A stretch of 45,464 bases of DNA from an uncultured Bacteroidales bacterium. Its GTDB lineage: Bacteria > Bacteroidota > Bacteroidia > Bacteroidales > F082. The notes under the pieces are model-generated. The model saw only the letters and a program-made list of their open reading frames with translations. It did not search any database and had not been told where the DNA came from. The stretch covers positions 1 to 45,464 of the forward strand of contig CAMYYB010000016.1 of the NCBI GenBank assembly GCA_947303335.1. The letters are read 5' to 3'. Position numbers and translations under genes: made by a program. Shown here in pieces: positions 15,202 to 23,363 of the stretch (position 1 is its first letter; every line of letters starts with the position of its first letter).

Positions 15202-16317
15202 ATGAAACGCGCCATTGTATCGGTGATCAATGACTTGGTTACAGACCAAAGGGTCAACAAGTCGTGTCTGGCTTTGCAAAAGGCTGGGTACGAGGTGCTT
15301 TTGGTGGGACGCAGACAGCGCATGAGTCCGCCGATGGATGAAAGGCCATACGCCTCACATCGAATGAAGCTGCTGTTTGAGAAAGGCCCGTGTTTTTACG
15401 CTGAATATAATATCCGTCTTTTTCTTTTTCTGCTGTTTCATCGTGCCGACTTGTTGCTTTCCAACGACTTGGACACCATTCTGCCCAATTTTTTCATCTT
15501 CCGTCTGAAAGGTTGCAAGATGGTTTTTGACAGCCATGAATATTTTACCGAGACACCGGAACTGGTTCATCGACCCAAGGTGCAAAAGGTGTGGAAAAAG
15601 ATAGAAGGTTTCGTGGTACCCAAGCTGGAGGAAATGATTACCGTCTGTGACTCGATTGCCGAGCTGTTTCGCGAGCAATATGGAGTCAAATGTCACGTCA
15701 TCCGGAATATCCCGATGCGAAAGGCTTTGCCGCCGAAAGGAGACAAAATGGCTTTGGGTCTGCCCGCCAACAAACACTTATTTGTTTTGCAGGGTTCAGG
15801 CATCAACATCCAGCGAGGAGCTGAAGAACTGGTGCAGGCCATGCAGTATCTCGACGATTGTTTCCTGATGATTATCGGTGGAGGCGATGTGCTGCCTTTG
15901 CTGAAACAAATGGTTGTGCAGCTGCAAATTACGGATAGAGTGCATTTTTTTCCAAGAATGCCCTATCAGCAAATGATGGCTTATACGCTATTGGCTGAAT
16001 TGGGTTTTTGCCTTGATAAGGACACCAACCTCAACTACCGCTTCAGTCTACCAAACAAACTCTTTGATTTCATCCAAGCGGGTGTGCCTATCATTGCGTC
16101 GCATCTGACGGAGATAGAGAAGATTATCCGGCATTACGACATAGGTCTGTTTATCGAGAACCATAATCCAGAAACCATTGCCTCCACCATCCGCGAAGGC
16201 TTGTCAGATGCATCGAGGAGGGAACAATGGAAGCAAAACCTGACTGTTGCGGCACGGGATTTGTGTTGGGAGAACGAGGAACAGAAACTGCTTGAAATAT
16301 ACAGACATTATGAATGA
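15202..16317 (+). CDS. Glycosyltransferase family 4 protein
   Basis: The product is a 371-residue cytosolic GT-B glycosyltransferase. The N-terminal half has VINDLVTDQRVNKSCLALQKAGYEV and a short hydrophobic stretch (NIRLFLFLLF). DSHEYFTETPEL matches the family acceptor loop. The C-terminal half carries LQGSGINIQRGAEELVQAM, an EX7E-type region around FSLPNKLFDFIQAGVPIIAS, and the nucleotide-sugar site. Donor and acceptor are unknown; capsule, O-antigen or lipid-linked glycan synthesis is the usual setting. The start at 15202 is chosen from the promoter position. The next gene overlaps its stop by 8 bp (ATGAATGA), so both glycosyltransferases are coupled. Confidence 0.88.
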   Translation: MKRAIVSVINDLVTDQRVNKSCLALQKAGYEVLLVGRRQRMSPPMDERPYASHRMKLLFEKGPCFYAEYNIRLFLFLLFHRADLLLSNDLDTILPNFFIFRLKGCKMVFDSHEYFTETPELVHRPKVQKVWKKIEGFVVPKLEEMITVCDSIAELFREQYGVKCHVIRNIPMRKALPPKGDKMALGLPANKHLFVLQGSGINIQRGAEELVQAMQYLDDCFLMIIGGGDVLPLLKQMVVQLQITDRVHFFPRMPYQQMMAYTLLAELGFCLDKDTNLNYRFSLPNKLFDFIQAGVPIIASHLTEIEKIIRHYDIGLFIENHNPETIASTIREGLSDASRREQWKQNLTVAARDLCWENEEQKLLEIYRHYE

Positions 16318-17437
16318 ATCTGATTATCACCTACATATCATAGCTTTCGACGTTCCTTATCCTGCCAACTATGGTGGGGTTATTGATGTGTTCTATCGGG
16401 TGAAAGCACTTTCGGAAGCGGGTGTGAAGGTGCATCTGCATTGTTTTGAGTATGGTAGGGGCGAACAAGAGGTCTTGAAGCGTTGCCATGAGGTAAAGTA
16501 CTACAAGCGCGATACCTCCTTCGCCAAACAGTTGAGCCTTACGCCGTATATTGTCAATACCAGACGTTCTGAGGAATTGGTAAACGACCTGATGAAGGAC
16601 GATTATCCTATTCTTTGTGAGGGTTTGCATACTACTGCGGTGCTTTCCGATAGGCGTTTGAAAAGCAGGAAGATTTACGTCAGAGCCCACAATGTGGAGC
16701 ATGATTATTATCGGGGGCTGGGCGATTCGGAACGATTAGGGTGGAAGAAATTGTTTTATCTTGCTGAGGCTTGGAAACTAAGACGTTATGAGCCAGTGCT
16801 GAAGAGAGCAGCGGGTATCTTTGCCATTTCACTGCAAGACGCGGACTATTTTGCCAAAAGGTACAAAAATGTGACTTTGGTGCCGGGTTTCAATTCCGCT
16901 GATTCAGTTTGCTCGGAGACGGGTAGGGGTGAATACGTATTGTATCACGGCAACCTCTCGGTAAGGGAGAATGAGGAAGCTGCCAAATGGTTGATAGAAA
17001 ATGTGTTCGCTGAGTTGAACCTGCGTTGCATCGTCGCAGGCTTGAATCCTTCCGAAAAGTTGCAGAAACTTACTGAAAAGCATTCCAACGTGACTTTGGT
17101 AGCCAATCCCGATGATGCAGAGATGATAGACCTCTTGCGTCAGGCTCAGGTCAATATTTTGGTGACCAATCAGCCTACGGGTTTGAAACTGAAACTGCTG
17201 AATGCCCTTTACAATGGACGGTTCTGCTTGGTAAATTCCAATATGGTGAAAGGTACGTCTTTGGCGAATCTCTGTGTGGTAGCCGACGAGCCTGACCCGA
17301 TGATTGCTGAAATCAAACGCCTGATGGAGGAGGATTTTACGGAGGAGGATATTGACAGCAGGAATGACACCTTGATGCGAATGTATAAGAACACGGAGAA
17401 TGCCCAAAAGATTATCGGAAAGATATTTGGCAGATAG
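16310..17437 (+). CDS. Glycosyltransferase, GT4-like
   Basis: The 375-residue product starts at 16310 (MNESDYHLHIIAFDVPYPANYGGVID), overlapping the preceding gene by 8 bp. 'PANYGGVIDVFYRVKALSEAG' is the Gly-rich loop of GT-B enzymes. YVRAHNVEHDYYRGL is a typical acceptor-side motif. YVLYHGNLSVRENEEAAKWL opens the donor domain and GLKLKLLNALYNGRFCLVNSNMV occupies the place of the usual EX7E motif, with Lys where the first Glu is expected. The donor site may therefore be modified. It ends at a strong terminator. It probably acts on the same glycan as its partner; the substrate is unknown. Confidence 0.85.
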   Translation: MNESDYHLHIIAFDVPYPANYGGVIDVFYRVKALSEAGVKVHLHCFEYGRGEQEVLKRCHEVKYYKRDTSFAKQLSLTPYIVNTRRSEELVNDLMKDDYPILCEGLHTTAVLSDRRLKSRKIYVRAHNVEHDYYRGLGDSERLGWKKLFYLAEAWKLRRYEPVLKRAAGIFAISLQDADYFAKRYKNVTLVPGFNSADSVCSETGRGEYVLYHGNLSVRENEEAAKWLIENVFAELNLRCIVAGLNPSEKLQKLTEKHSNVTLVANPDDAEMIDLLRQAQVNILVTNQPTGLKLKLLNALYNGRFCLVNSNMVKGTSLANLCVVADEPDPMIAEIKRLMEEDFTEEDIDSRNDTLMRMYKNTENAQKIIGKIFGR

Positions 17438-17454
17438 AGAAAGGCCTTAAAAAG

Positions 17455-17494
17455 AAGAATCCCTAACTCGTTGAACGGTTAGGGATTCTTTTTT
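17455..17494. terminator. Bidirectional intrinsic terminator
   Basis: A 13-bp perfect stem (AAGAATCCCTAAC / GTTAGGGATTCTT) with a 10-base loop is followed by TTTT on the plus strand and has an A-rich 5' flank. It can therefore stop both the glycosyltransferase transcript and the leftward tRNA-Glu transcript. Confidence 0.88.
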
Positions 17495-17495
17495 G

Positions 17496-17569
17496 TAGTC
17501 TCTCCGGGATTTGAACCCGAGTTACCAGGATGAAAACCTGACGTCCTGACCAGACTAGACGAAGAGACC
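17496..17569 (-). tRNA. tRNA-Glu (anticodon TTC)
   Basis: Read on the minus strand, the acceptor starts GGTCTCT and closes with AGAGACT plus discriminator A. The anticodon stem TCAGG/CCTGG encloses the loop TTTTCAT, giving anticodon TTC for Glu codons. The T arm has GGGTTCAAATCCC. CCA is not encoded. No other tRNA is adjacent. A leftward terminator follows its 3' end. Confidence 0.95.
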
Positions 17570-17680
17570 ACTTCGTGTCAGTTTTGACGCTGCAAAAGTA
17601 GGCATATTTTCGTTACCTACAACATTTTCAGCGAAAAAAAATTATTCAATGATACAATAGTTTGATAATCAGTCGTATTA

Positions 17681-18481
17681 CTATTCAAAAATAAGGGATA
17701 ATTGGAACAATTTGTTGCGCAACTGGTCGATGGGGGCGGTATAAACAAAGGCTTCGCCCTTCATGATGTTCAAAAAACCGTAACTCATCTTGAGTTCGAT
17801 GCCCATTTTGAACCATTGGTTGTAGATGTCGAATCCCGTTCCAATCTCGGCGGCGCAGTCGAATCGTTTAGTGACCAGGTTGTTGATAAACTCGTTACCC
17901 TCCGCGTCGGTCATCTTGTTGTTTTTCTGCGAGGCCAGGTCGATTTTAGGGCTGACTCCTACAAAGACGTATGCACCTATGTTGTTGTAGCGCTTCGAAC
18001 GGTATTTGATATTTAAAGGGAATTCCACAAAGGTCGTGCCTATGGATTTGGTGAAGGTTCTGTAATCTATCTGGCCGTTCTTGCCTTTAATGGCGATATC
18101 ATAACGCATACGGCGCTCGCTAAAACTCAATGTGGGGATAAACCGCAGGTCGAAGTATCTTCCCAAGCGCTTGCTGCCAATGATGCCGACGGTAAATCCT
18201 GGAGTTTGTTGAGTCTCTATGTTGTATACATACAGATTCAGGGTGTTGGGGATGCTGTAATTGCCGTTGGGCCACGAGTCTGCATCCAAAGGCATATTCT
18301 GGTAATTCTCCAGAGTCTTCACCGAATACATCATTTGGTTGTAGGCCAACAGAAACCCGAAATGATAGGGCTCATTTTCGTAGTTGGGCAGGTAATGCAG
18401 GGCTCTTCTTTGTGCCTGAGCTGGAATGACTAAAGTACAGAACAGCAAGGCGATGGCGATTATTTTAAGTGCTTTTTTCAA
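17681..18481 (-). CDS. porT: Type IX secretion outer-membrane protein PorT-like
   Basis: The 266-residue product has a signal peptide ending PAQAQ and then a beta-rich outer-membrane domain with alternating aromatic residues, ending in the aromatic 'LFQLSLIFE' expected of a beta-barrel strand. PYHFGFLLAYNQMMYSV near the mature N terminus and FVEFPLNIKYRSKRYNNIGAYVFVGVSPKID match the PorT family, required for type IX secretion and gliding in Bacteroidota. The gene lies 90 bp downstream of ubiE, a neighbour pair conserved in this phylum and supporting the call. It implies that the organism carries a T9SS, whose other genes are outside the window. Confidence 0.85.
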   Translation of the reverse strand: MKKALKIIAIALLFCTLVIPAQAQRRALHYLPNYENEPYHFGFLLAYNQMMYSVKTLENYQNMPLDADSWPNGNYSIPNTLNLYVYNIETQQTPGFTVGIIGSKRLGRYFDLRFIPTLSFSERRMRYDIAIKGKNGQIDYRTFTKSIGTTFVEFPLNIKYRSKRYNNIGAYVFVGVSPKIDLASQKNNKMTDAEGNEFINNLVTKRFDCAAEIGTGFDIYNQWFKMGIELKMSYGFLNIMKGEAFVYTAPIDQLRNKLFQLSLIFE

Positions 18482-18571
18482 GATTCAATGATTTTAATAT
18501 GGAATTAACGAAGTCTGTCCGTTTTTATTGCATGGAAACGGCGGCAAAATTAGGAAAAAAAGAAATATGCT

Positions 18572-19267
18572 TTATTGCTTTTCGGCTTGATATAAGGTGG
18601 CGATGCCGAATGAAAGGCTTCTTTTTGTACCGTTTCCCAATCCTTTTTCTGCCAAAAGGTGTAAAAAGACTTCGGGATTTGGGAAACGCTCTACTGATTC
18701 AGGTAGATAGGTGTAAGCGTGAGAATCTTTTGATACATGATTTCCGATGAAGGGCAGAATGTGTTTGAAATAGAAGCGGTAGGCCTGCTTTACAGGGAAC
18801 CTTTGCGGCATCGAGAACTCAAGGATGAAGACTCGTCCCTTGGGCTTCAATACACGATGGATTTCCTTCAGACTTTTGTCCCGGTCTTCGAAGTTCCGCA
18901 CGCCGAAAGCCACCGTGACTGCGTCAAAACGGTTGTCCTCGAAAGTCAAAGAGGAAGCATCGCCCAACTGCAGTTGTATTTGTGCATCAAGACCTCTTCC
19001 AGCTATTTTGGCTTTCCCGATTTCAAGCATTTTCTCTGAAATGTCTATGCCTATGATGTTGGCTTGTGGGTTGTGTCTCGCCAATATGATTGCTAAATCT
19101 GCCGTTCCGGTGGCGAGATCCATGATGGTTTGTGGATGGTTTTTAGCCACTTCTTTTGCGGTTATTCTCCGCCAAGCCTTGTCTATATTTAGGGAAAGTA
19201 GGTGGTTGAGTTTGTCGTATTTCGGCGAGATGCGGTCGAACATTGCCGCGATAGGGGAAACGCTCAT
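18572..19267 (-). CDS. ubiE: Demethylmenaquinone methyltransferase
   Basis: This SAM-dependent enzyme (UbiE/MenG) performs the last methylation of menaquinone synthesis. The start is set at 19267 (MSVSPIAAMFDRISPKYDKLNHLLS), which overlaps the upstream stop by 4 bp (ATGA); a longer upstream extension is non-homologous. In the 231-residue product the UbiE signature is clear: MFDRISPKYDKLNHLLSLNID, the SAM site MDLATGTADLA, and VTVAFGVRNFEDRDKSLKEIHRVLKPKGRVFILEF. It is coupled to a GT9 glycosyltransferase and followed by porT. In Bacteroidota the product acts in menaquinone, not ubiquinone, synthesis. Confidence 0.95.
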   Translation of the reverse strand: MSVSPIAAMFDRISPKYDKLNHLLSLNIDKAWRRITAKEVAKNHPQTIMDLATGTADLAIILARHNPQANIIGIDISEKMLEIGKAKIAGRGLDAQIQLQLGDASSLTFEDNRFDAVTVAFGVRNFEDRDKSLKEIHRVLKPKGRVFILEFSMPQRFPVKQAYRFYFKHILPFIGNHVSKDSHAYTYLPESVERFPNPEVFLHLLAEKGLGNGTKRSLSFGIATLYQAEKQ

Positions 19268-20268
19268 GATTGTTCCAGTTTGGTGATGATCTGGTTGGGC
19301 TCGATGCCGTTTAAACATGCGTAGTCGCCCCTGAAACAGGTTTTGTTGCCGTATACCGAACAAGGACGGCAGGGTAAGTCCACCTGGAGGCAATCATTTT
19401 CTTTTTGGTTCCACCCTAAGAAGCCAGCGTAGGGATGGGTGCCGCCCCAGATGGAAACAACTCGCGTCCCGACCAAGGAAGCCAAGTGCATATTAGCGGA
19501 GTCCATGCTGAGCATGACATCCAATTGGCTCATCAGAGCGAGTTCGCCTTTCAAACCATACTGGCTTTGAGCAGGTTGCGCATTGGGATATTTGGTGCAA
19601 AGTTCTGCAATTTTCCGTTTTTCTTCCTCGCCGCCACCAAAAAGGAAAATTGAGGTGTCTGCCCTTTGGCTTAAAGCCTTGATGACTTCTTCCATTTTTT
19701 CCATCGGATATACCTTGGCGGGATGTTTTGCGAAGGGCGCAATACCAATCCAAGTCTCATCGGTCGCTTTTTGCGTCTCGCAAAAAGAAGAATAATCAAG
19801 TTTTGTGAATTGTGGCTTGACGGTGAACCCCAACTGTTCCAATACTTTGGCATAACGTTCAAACGAAGTGGCTTGCTGAACGAAGACTTTATTCTTCTGT
19901 CGAGTCAAGGCCCTTTTCCCTTTGCGTCCTTTGTCGATGACGGCGATTCGTTGCCCTAACATCTGGCAGTTTATTCTCGTAACAAAGGAGCGTAATACAT
20001 TATGGAAGTCAGCAACGCAGTCATAATTCTCGTAGTGGATGTCATTAATAAGACGGTTCAATCCGAAAAAGCCTTTGTGCCGTCCTTTCAGGTCGGCAGG
20101 GAAAAAGTGCACGTTGTCGGGCAGGAGCTCAAACAAAGGTTTAGCCATCTCGCGGCTGAGCATGGTAATGTGCAAATCAGGATATTGCGAGGCCAAGTCA
20201 TAGATGACAGGCACCGTCATAGCGATGTCGCCCAAGGCAGAGAACCGTATGATAAGGAGTTTCTTCAT
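19264..20268 (-). CDS. Glycosyltransferase family 9 (heptosyltransferase-like)
   Basis: The 334-residue product opens with MKKLLIIRFSALGDIAMTVPV, the GT9 signature of LPS heptosyltransferases. It continues with WIGIAPFAKHPAKVYPMEKM (donor-side loop) and MSQLDVMLSMDSANMHLASLVGTRVVSIWGGTHP (conserved C-terminal D-S-x-x-M-H motif). A run of four Cys (PCRPCSVYGNKTC...YAC) near the C terminus is common in the Bacteroidota branch. It probably adds a sugar to the lipid A core, although the donor need not be heptose. It overlaps DUF4254 upstream by 4 bp and ubiE downstream by 4 bp, so three genes form one translationally coupled unit. Confidence 0.92.
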   Translation of the reverse strand: MKKLLIIRFSALGDIAMTVPVIYDLASQYPDLHITMLSREMAKPLFELLPDNVHFFPADLKGRHKGFFGLNRLINDIHYENYDCVADFHNVLRSFVTRINCQMLGQRIAVIDKGRKGKRALTRQKNKVFVQQATSFERYAKVLEQLGFTVKPQFTKLDYSSFCETQKATDETWIGIAPFAKHPAKVYPMEKMEEVIKALSQRADTSIFLFGGGEEEKRKIAELCTKYPNAQPAQSQYGLKGELALMSQLDVMLSMDSANMHLASLVGTRVVSIWGGTHPYAGFLGWNQKENDCLQVDLPCRPCSVYGNKTCFRGDYACLNGIEPNQIITKLEQS

Positions 20269-20876
20269 TTCTGCCCGTAAAGTACGGGGTTCAGGGTGGG
20301 GTCGTTATACATTTTCATCTGCTTGTAGACCTTCATTACTTTGTCGCCGTTTTTGTAGGATTCCAACAATTGGTCGATGGCGGTGCACAGGTCGCCGTTT
20401 TGTTCCTTGAGCACTTCCAGCTTCGCTTGACATTTTGCTTTATGGTCCTCGCTGACAGCCGCTCTGTTCACTTCGGCATTCATGTGGTAAATCTTCAGCT
20501 GAAGGATGGATAGTCTGTCGATGGCCCAAGCCGGACTCTCTGTGTTAAGGGTTGCATCAGCCTTTGGTGTGGCGTATTGGAAAAGCAGGTAAAAATAACC
20601 GTCAATCATCTCCACGATGTCGGTGCGGTCCTGATTCGACTTGTCTATGCGGCGCTTCAGAGCCAAAGCCTCGACTGGGTCGATGTTCGGGTCGCGGATG
20701 AGGTCTTCCAAATGCCATTGAACCGTATCAATCCACACCTTATTGTATAAATACCACTCGATGGTCTTTTCCTCGTAGGGGTTTTTGCACGGATAATCTA
20801 CGTCGTCAAACTTGTGATAGTCTTCGATGGCTTGTTTAAAGATGGGGAGAATGGGGTCGGTGGAGAGGATGATCAT
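20265..20876 (-). CDS. DUF4254 domain protein
   Basis: The 203-residue protein has no signal peptide and is largely helical. It matches the DUF4254 pattern: DPNIDPVEALALKRRIDKSNQDRTDIVEMID in the middle, then ESPAWAIDRLSILQLKIYHM. The family is restricted largely to Bacteroidota and is nearly always encoded next to a GT9 glycosyltransferase, as here with a 4-bp ATGA overlap. That linkage suggests a helper or enzyme in LPS core assembly, but no activity is established. A 12-bp hairpin separates it from aspC upstream. Confidence 0.9.
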   Translation of the reverse strand: MIILSTDPILPIFKQAIEDYHKFDDVDYPCKNPYEEKTIEWYLYNKVWIDTVQWHLEDLIRDPNIDPVEALALKRRIDKSNQDRTDIVEMIDGYFYLLFQYATPKADATLNTESPAWAIDRLSILQLKIYHMNAEVNRAAVSEDHKAKCQAKLEVLKEQNGDLCTAIDQLLESYKNGDKVMKVYKQMKMYNDPTLNPVLYGQK

Positions 20877-20890
20877 GGATGTTGTTTTTT

Positions 20891-20918
20891 ATGGGGCAAC
20901 GCTTTTGCGTTGCCCCAT
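20891..20918. other. 12-bp perfect hairpin between aspC and DUF4254
   Basis: ATGGGGCAACGC and GCGTTGCCCCAT pair perfectly around a TTTT loop. In the leftward transcript the hairpin is followed by an A run rather than U residues, so it is not a normal intrinsic terminator for aspC. It may be a partial terminator, an mRNA stabiliser or a processing site 15 bases before the DUF4254 start. Confidence 0.7.
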
Positions 20919-20925
20919 GATTAAA

Positions 20926-22134
20926 TCAGTGCAGCTTGGTCAAGGCGTCCTTGATACGCTTCACAGCTTCAACGAGTTTGTCCTCAGAGGTGGCATAGGA
21001 AAGACGGATGCAGTCGTCGTTGCCGAAGGCATTGCCAGCCACGCAAGCCACATGGGCATTGTAAAGCAGCCACATGCAGAGGTCGTCGCTGCCCTTGATG
21101 ACGGTTTCGCCATCGGTCTTGCCGTAGAACGACTTCATCTCGGGGAAGACATAGAAAGCGCCGGCGGGGGTGTTGCACTTCACGCCAGGGATTTCGTTCA
21201 GCAGCTTCACGAAGGTGTCGCGGCGGTGACGGAAAGCAGCCAGCATGTCCTGAATCTCCTTGGAGTTCTCGGGGCTGAGTTCCATGGCCTTGGCAGCGGC
21301 GGCTTGGGCGATGGTGCAGATACCGGAGGTGATTTGGCCTTGGATCTTGTTGGTGGCCTTCACGATGGCTTGCGGAGCGGCGATGTAGCCGATGCGCCAG
21401 CCCGTCATGGCATAGCCTTTGGCCACGCCGTTGACGAGGACAAGACGGTCCTTCAAGAAGTCGAATTGTCCCATGCTCTCGTGCTTTTGCTCGTATTGGA
21501 TGAACTCGTAAATCTCATCGGAGATGATGATGATTTGAGGATATTTCTTCAGCACCTCGGCGATGGCAGTCAGCTCAGCCTTGGTGAACACGCTGCCGCT
21601 GGGGTTGCAAGGCGTGTTGATCATGAAGACCTTGGTCTTGGGCGTGATGGCCTTTTCGAGTTGCTCTGCGGTAATCTTGAAGTCGTGGGCGATGTCGCTC
21701 TTCACGATGACGGGCACGCCGCCAGCCAGCTTCACCATCTCGGGGTAGGACACCCAGAACGGGGCGGGGATGATGACCTCGTCGCCGTCGTTGACGACAG
21801 CCAGAAGCACATTGTTGATGGCCTGTTTGGCACCGTTTGAAACGAGAACGTCGGTTTCCTTGTAATCCAGACCGTTGTCTCGTTTCAGCTTGTTGGCGAT
21901 AGCTTTACGGAGTGCAGGAGTACCGGGTACAGGCGGATAGTGGGTGTCGTTGCCGTTGATGGCATCAATACCGGCTTGCTTGGCCGATTCGGGCGTGTTG
22001 AAGTCGGGCTCTCCGATGCTGAGGCTGATGACGTCGATGCCTTGGGCTTTCAGTTCGCGGCTCTTGTTGGTCATTGCTAAAGTGGCTGATTCAGCCATGT
22101 TCAAAACTCTGTTCGAAAGAATGATTTCGCTCAT
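20926..22134 (-). CDS. aspC: Pyridoxal-phosphate aminotransferase (aspartate aminotransferase type)
   Basis: The product is a 402-residue class I/II aminotransferase. The N terminus (MSEIILSNRVLNMAESATLAMTN) and SLSIGEPDFNTP match the Bacteroidota/thermophile subgroup I aspartate aminotransferases. SNGAKQAINNVLLA holds the PLP phosphate region, NTPCNPSGSVFTKAEL the Asn, IIISDEIYEFIQYE the Asp and Tyr, and NGVAKGYAMTGWRIGY the Schiff-base Lys. RLSYATS near the end supplies the substrate-carboxylate Arg. It most likely interconverts aspartate and glutamate in the cytosol. Related subgroups use other acceptors, so the substrate is probable rather than proven. A CAATTAAACA-type leader precedes the start. 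Confidence 0.9.
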   Translation of the reverse strand: MSEIILSNRVLNMAESATLAMTNKSRELKAQGIDVISLSIGEPDFNTPESAKQAGIDAINGNDTHYPPVPGTPALRKAIANKLKRDNGLDYKETDVLVSNGAKQAINNVLLAVVNDGDEVIIPAPFWVSYPEMVKLAGGVPVIVKSDIAHDFKITAEQLEKAITPKTKVFMINTPCNPSGSVFTKAELTAIAEVLKKYPQIIIISDEIYEFIQYEQKHESMGQFDFLKDRLVLVNGVAKGYAMTGWRIGYIAAPQAIVKATNKIQGQITSGICTIAQAAAAKAMELSPENSKEIQDMLAAFRHRRDTFVKLLNEIPGVKCNTPAGAFYVFPEMKSFYGKTDGETVIKGSDDLCMWLLYNAHVACVAGNAFGNDDCIRLSYATSEDKLVEAVKRIKDALTKLH

Positions 22135-22140
22135 GATGTA

Positions 22141-22168
22141 TGTTTAATTGTTGGTTGTTTAATTGTTT
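22141..22168 (-). promoter_or_regulatory. A/C-rich short-repeat leader before aspC
   Basis: Read leftward this is AAACAATTAAACAACCAACA-like sequence directly before the aspC start. Comparable leaders precede three other leftward genes (starts 38022, 44166, 45142). Such unstructured A-rich leaders may help translation in a phylum that makes little use of Shine-Dalgarno pairing. Confidence 0.5.
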
Positions 22169-22367
22169 CTTTAATAATAGGGCACAAAATTAGGCCTTTT
22201 TTTGATAGGGTCGGCAGAATAACACGAAAATCATCACGAAACCCAAAACCAATATCGGAAAAAGTCCCTTTTTTAGTATGAAATTTTCGGAGAAAGATGC
22301 GTTCCCAGGCAATTTAATGAAACCCTTTGGTTTCGTGCTATTATCCCCCTGTTTTCTCCCTGTTAGA

Positions 22368-22499
22368 CTTCTGTCCACATGCTGCCCACACGCTGCCCAC
22401 AGGGAGGAATCACGAAGTTACCTCGGAGTTACCTCAAAGTTACCAGCAAGGGGCTATAGGCATGCTATAGCCTTACTATAGCGTTGGTATAGAGTTGCT
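22368..22499. repeat. 11-bp periodic array, locus 2 (twelve units)
   Basis: Twelve exact 11-bp steps run from CTTCTGTCCAC through ATGCTGCCCAC, ACGCTGCCCAC, ACGAAGTTACC, TCGGAGTTACC, TCAAAGTTACC to ATAGCCTTACT, ATAGCGTTGGT, ATAGAGTTGCT. Neighbouring units resemble each other most, and the phase continues leftward to about 22341 (TTATCCCCCTG, TTTTCTCCCTG). The spacing is close to one turn of the helix. Confidence 0.75.
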
Positions 22500-22680
22500 A
22501 TTGTTTTTTTGTACTTTAATGGATTGTGAATGAGTGAGTTATGTAAGAAATTAGGTCGATAAGTCTATCTGCATAGTGTATCATTCAGAGAAACAGATAG
22601 TTACAAAGGTTCTTCTATCTCATTCGGGCTTTGTGTTTGCGGTTGCAAAGATAAGCAAAATATCTGGATTTGGCAAGCAT
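22500..22680. repeat. Dispersed repeat flank, copy 1
   Basis: This sequence is recognisably homologous to 38882-39065: shared blocks include CTATTGT, GAATGAGTG, AAGTCTATCT, TATCAT, and GCAAAGATAAGCAAAA followed by TCTGGATTT and GCAAG. It directly follows the 11-bp array at both loci and ends shortly before a rightward promoter. Confidence 0.65.
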
Positions 22681-22737
22681 TATCAGTAACTTGTTTCTTC
22701 CCGTTTTAAAGAATTTTGCGCTTCAATGAAAATTCCT

Positions 22738-22745
22738 TACCTTTG
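22738..22745 (+). promoter_or_regulatory. Bacteroidota -7 promoter box (TACCTTTG)
   Basis: TACCTTTG lies 21 bp before the ATG at 22766 and matches TAnnTTTG. Confidence 0.55.
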
Positions 22746-22765
22746 CAGCCAAATTTAAACAAACT

Positions 22766-23284
22766 ATGAACAGTTGGATTATTTATTCACTAATGGGTGC
22801 AGGCCTCTTGCTGATGGTTGCCGCCATGATACTTTTGATTCGTCTGAGCAAGATGAAAGACGCAGAATTGCGCAACGGTAGCAAAATGGAATTGAAAGTA
22901 CAGGCTCTGAAAATCATCATGCCGTTGAAGGTGCAGGCCTATGAGCGTTTCCTGCTTTATCTTGAACGGGTACAATTGCCCCAGTTGGTGAAGCGTGTCT
23001 ATTTGCCGGGAATGGAGAAAGGAGCGTTCCATCTTCAGCTTTTGCAAAGCGTGAGGGAGGAGTTTGAACACAACCTCGCCCAGCAGTTATATGTGGCTGG
23101 AACCACATGGAATGCGGTTGTGAATGCCAAAGAAGAACTTGTCAACCAAATCAATACGACTTTTGAACAACTGAAGGACGAAGAGGATGTCGCCATTATT
23201 GCGCAGAGTCTTGTGGCATTGCCGAACCCCGTGGTTGAGCAGGCGGTGGCTGTCCTGAAACACGATTTTGAAAGGTTATTATAA
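22766..23284 (+). CDS. Membrane-anchored helical protein, conserved Bacteroidota type, unknown function
   Basis: The 172-residue product begins with a single transmembrane helix (WIIYSLMGAGLLLMVAAMILLIRL). A cytoplasmic helical domain with LKVQALKIIMPLKVQAYERFLLYLERVQLPQLV and VREEFEHNLAQQLYVAGTTWNAVVNAKEELVNQIN follows. This arrangement, including the 'PLKVQAYER..L.LER' block, recurs in small Bacteroidota proteins that I recall only as an unnamed conserved family. It lies 80 bp upstream of lpxD in the same direction and may be cotranscribed with it. Its function is unknown; an envelope link is suggested only by the neighbours. Confidence 0.8.
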   Translation: MNSWIIYSLMGAGLLLMVAAMILLIRLSKMKDAELRNGSKMELKVQALKIIMPLKVQAYERFLLYLERVQLPQLVKRVYLPGMEKGAFHLQLLQSVREEFEHNLAQQLYVAGTTWNAVVNAKEELVNQINTTFEQLKDEEDVAIIAQSLVALPNPVVEQAVAVLKHDFERLL

Positions 23285-23292
23285 CAGGTCGG

Positions 23293-23341
23293 CGTTTCGA
23301 CGGGCTTAAAGACCTTAGGGCTCTGAGCTTGTCGAAGGGCT
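23293..23341. repeat. REP-like fragment upstream of lpxD
   Basis: TTTCGACGGGCT at the left and GAGCTTGTCGAAGGGC at the right can pair through their TCGAC/GTCGA cores. The right half matches the widespread CTTCGACAAGCTC-type REP core found in many bacterial genomes. Confidence 0.5.
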
Positions 23342-23363
23342 GTAAACTAAACACTAATTTGTA

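Larger units (their letters stand above)
22135..22765. other. Long gene-free stretch with 11-bp array and dispersed repeat
   Basis: No coding sequence is supported in these 631 bases. From left to right they hold the aspC leader (22141-22168), AT-rich DNA, the 11-bp periodic array (about 22341-22499), the repeat flank shared with 38882-39065, and the promoter for the next gene. Confidence 0.6.

Noticed and set aside
20827-21840. Rightward open frame of 337 codons
   Set aside because: It lies antisense to aspC and reads as Asp/Val/Leu/Gly/His-rich low complexity, a typical shadow of a biased coding strand.
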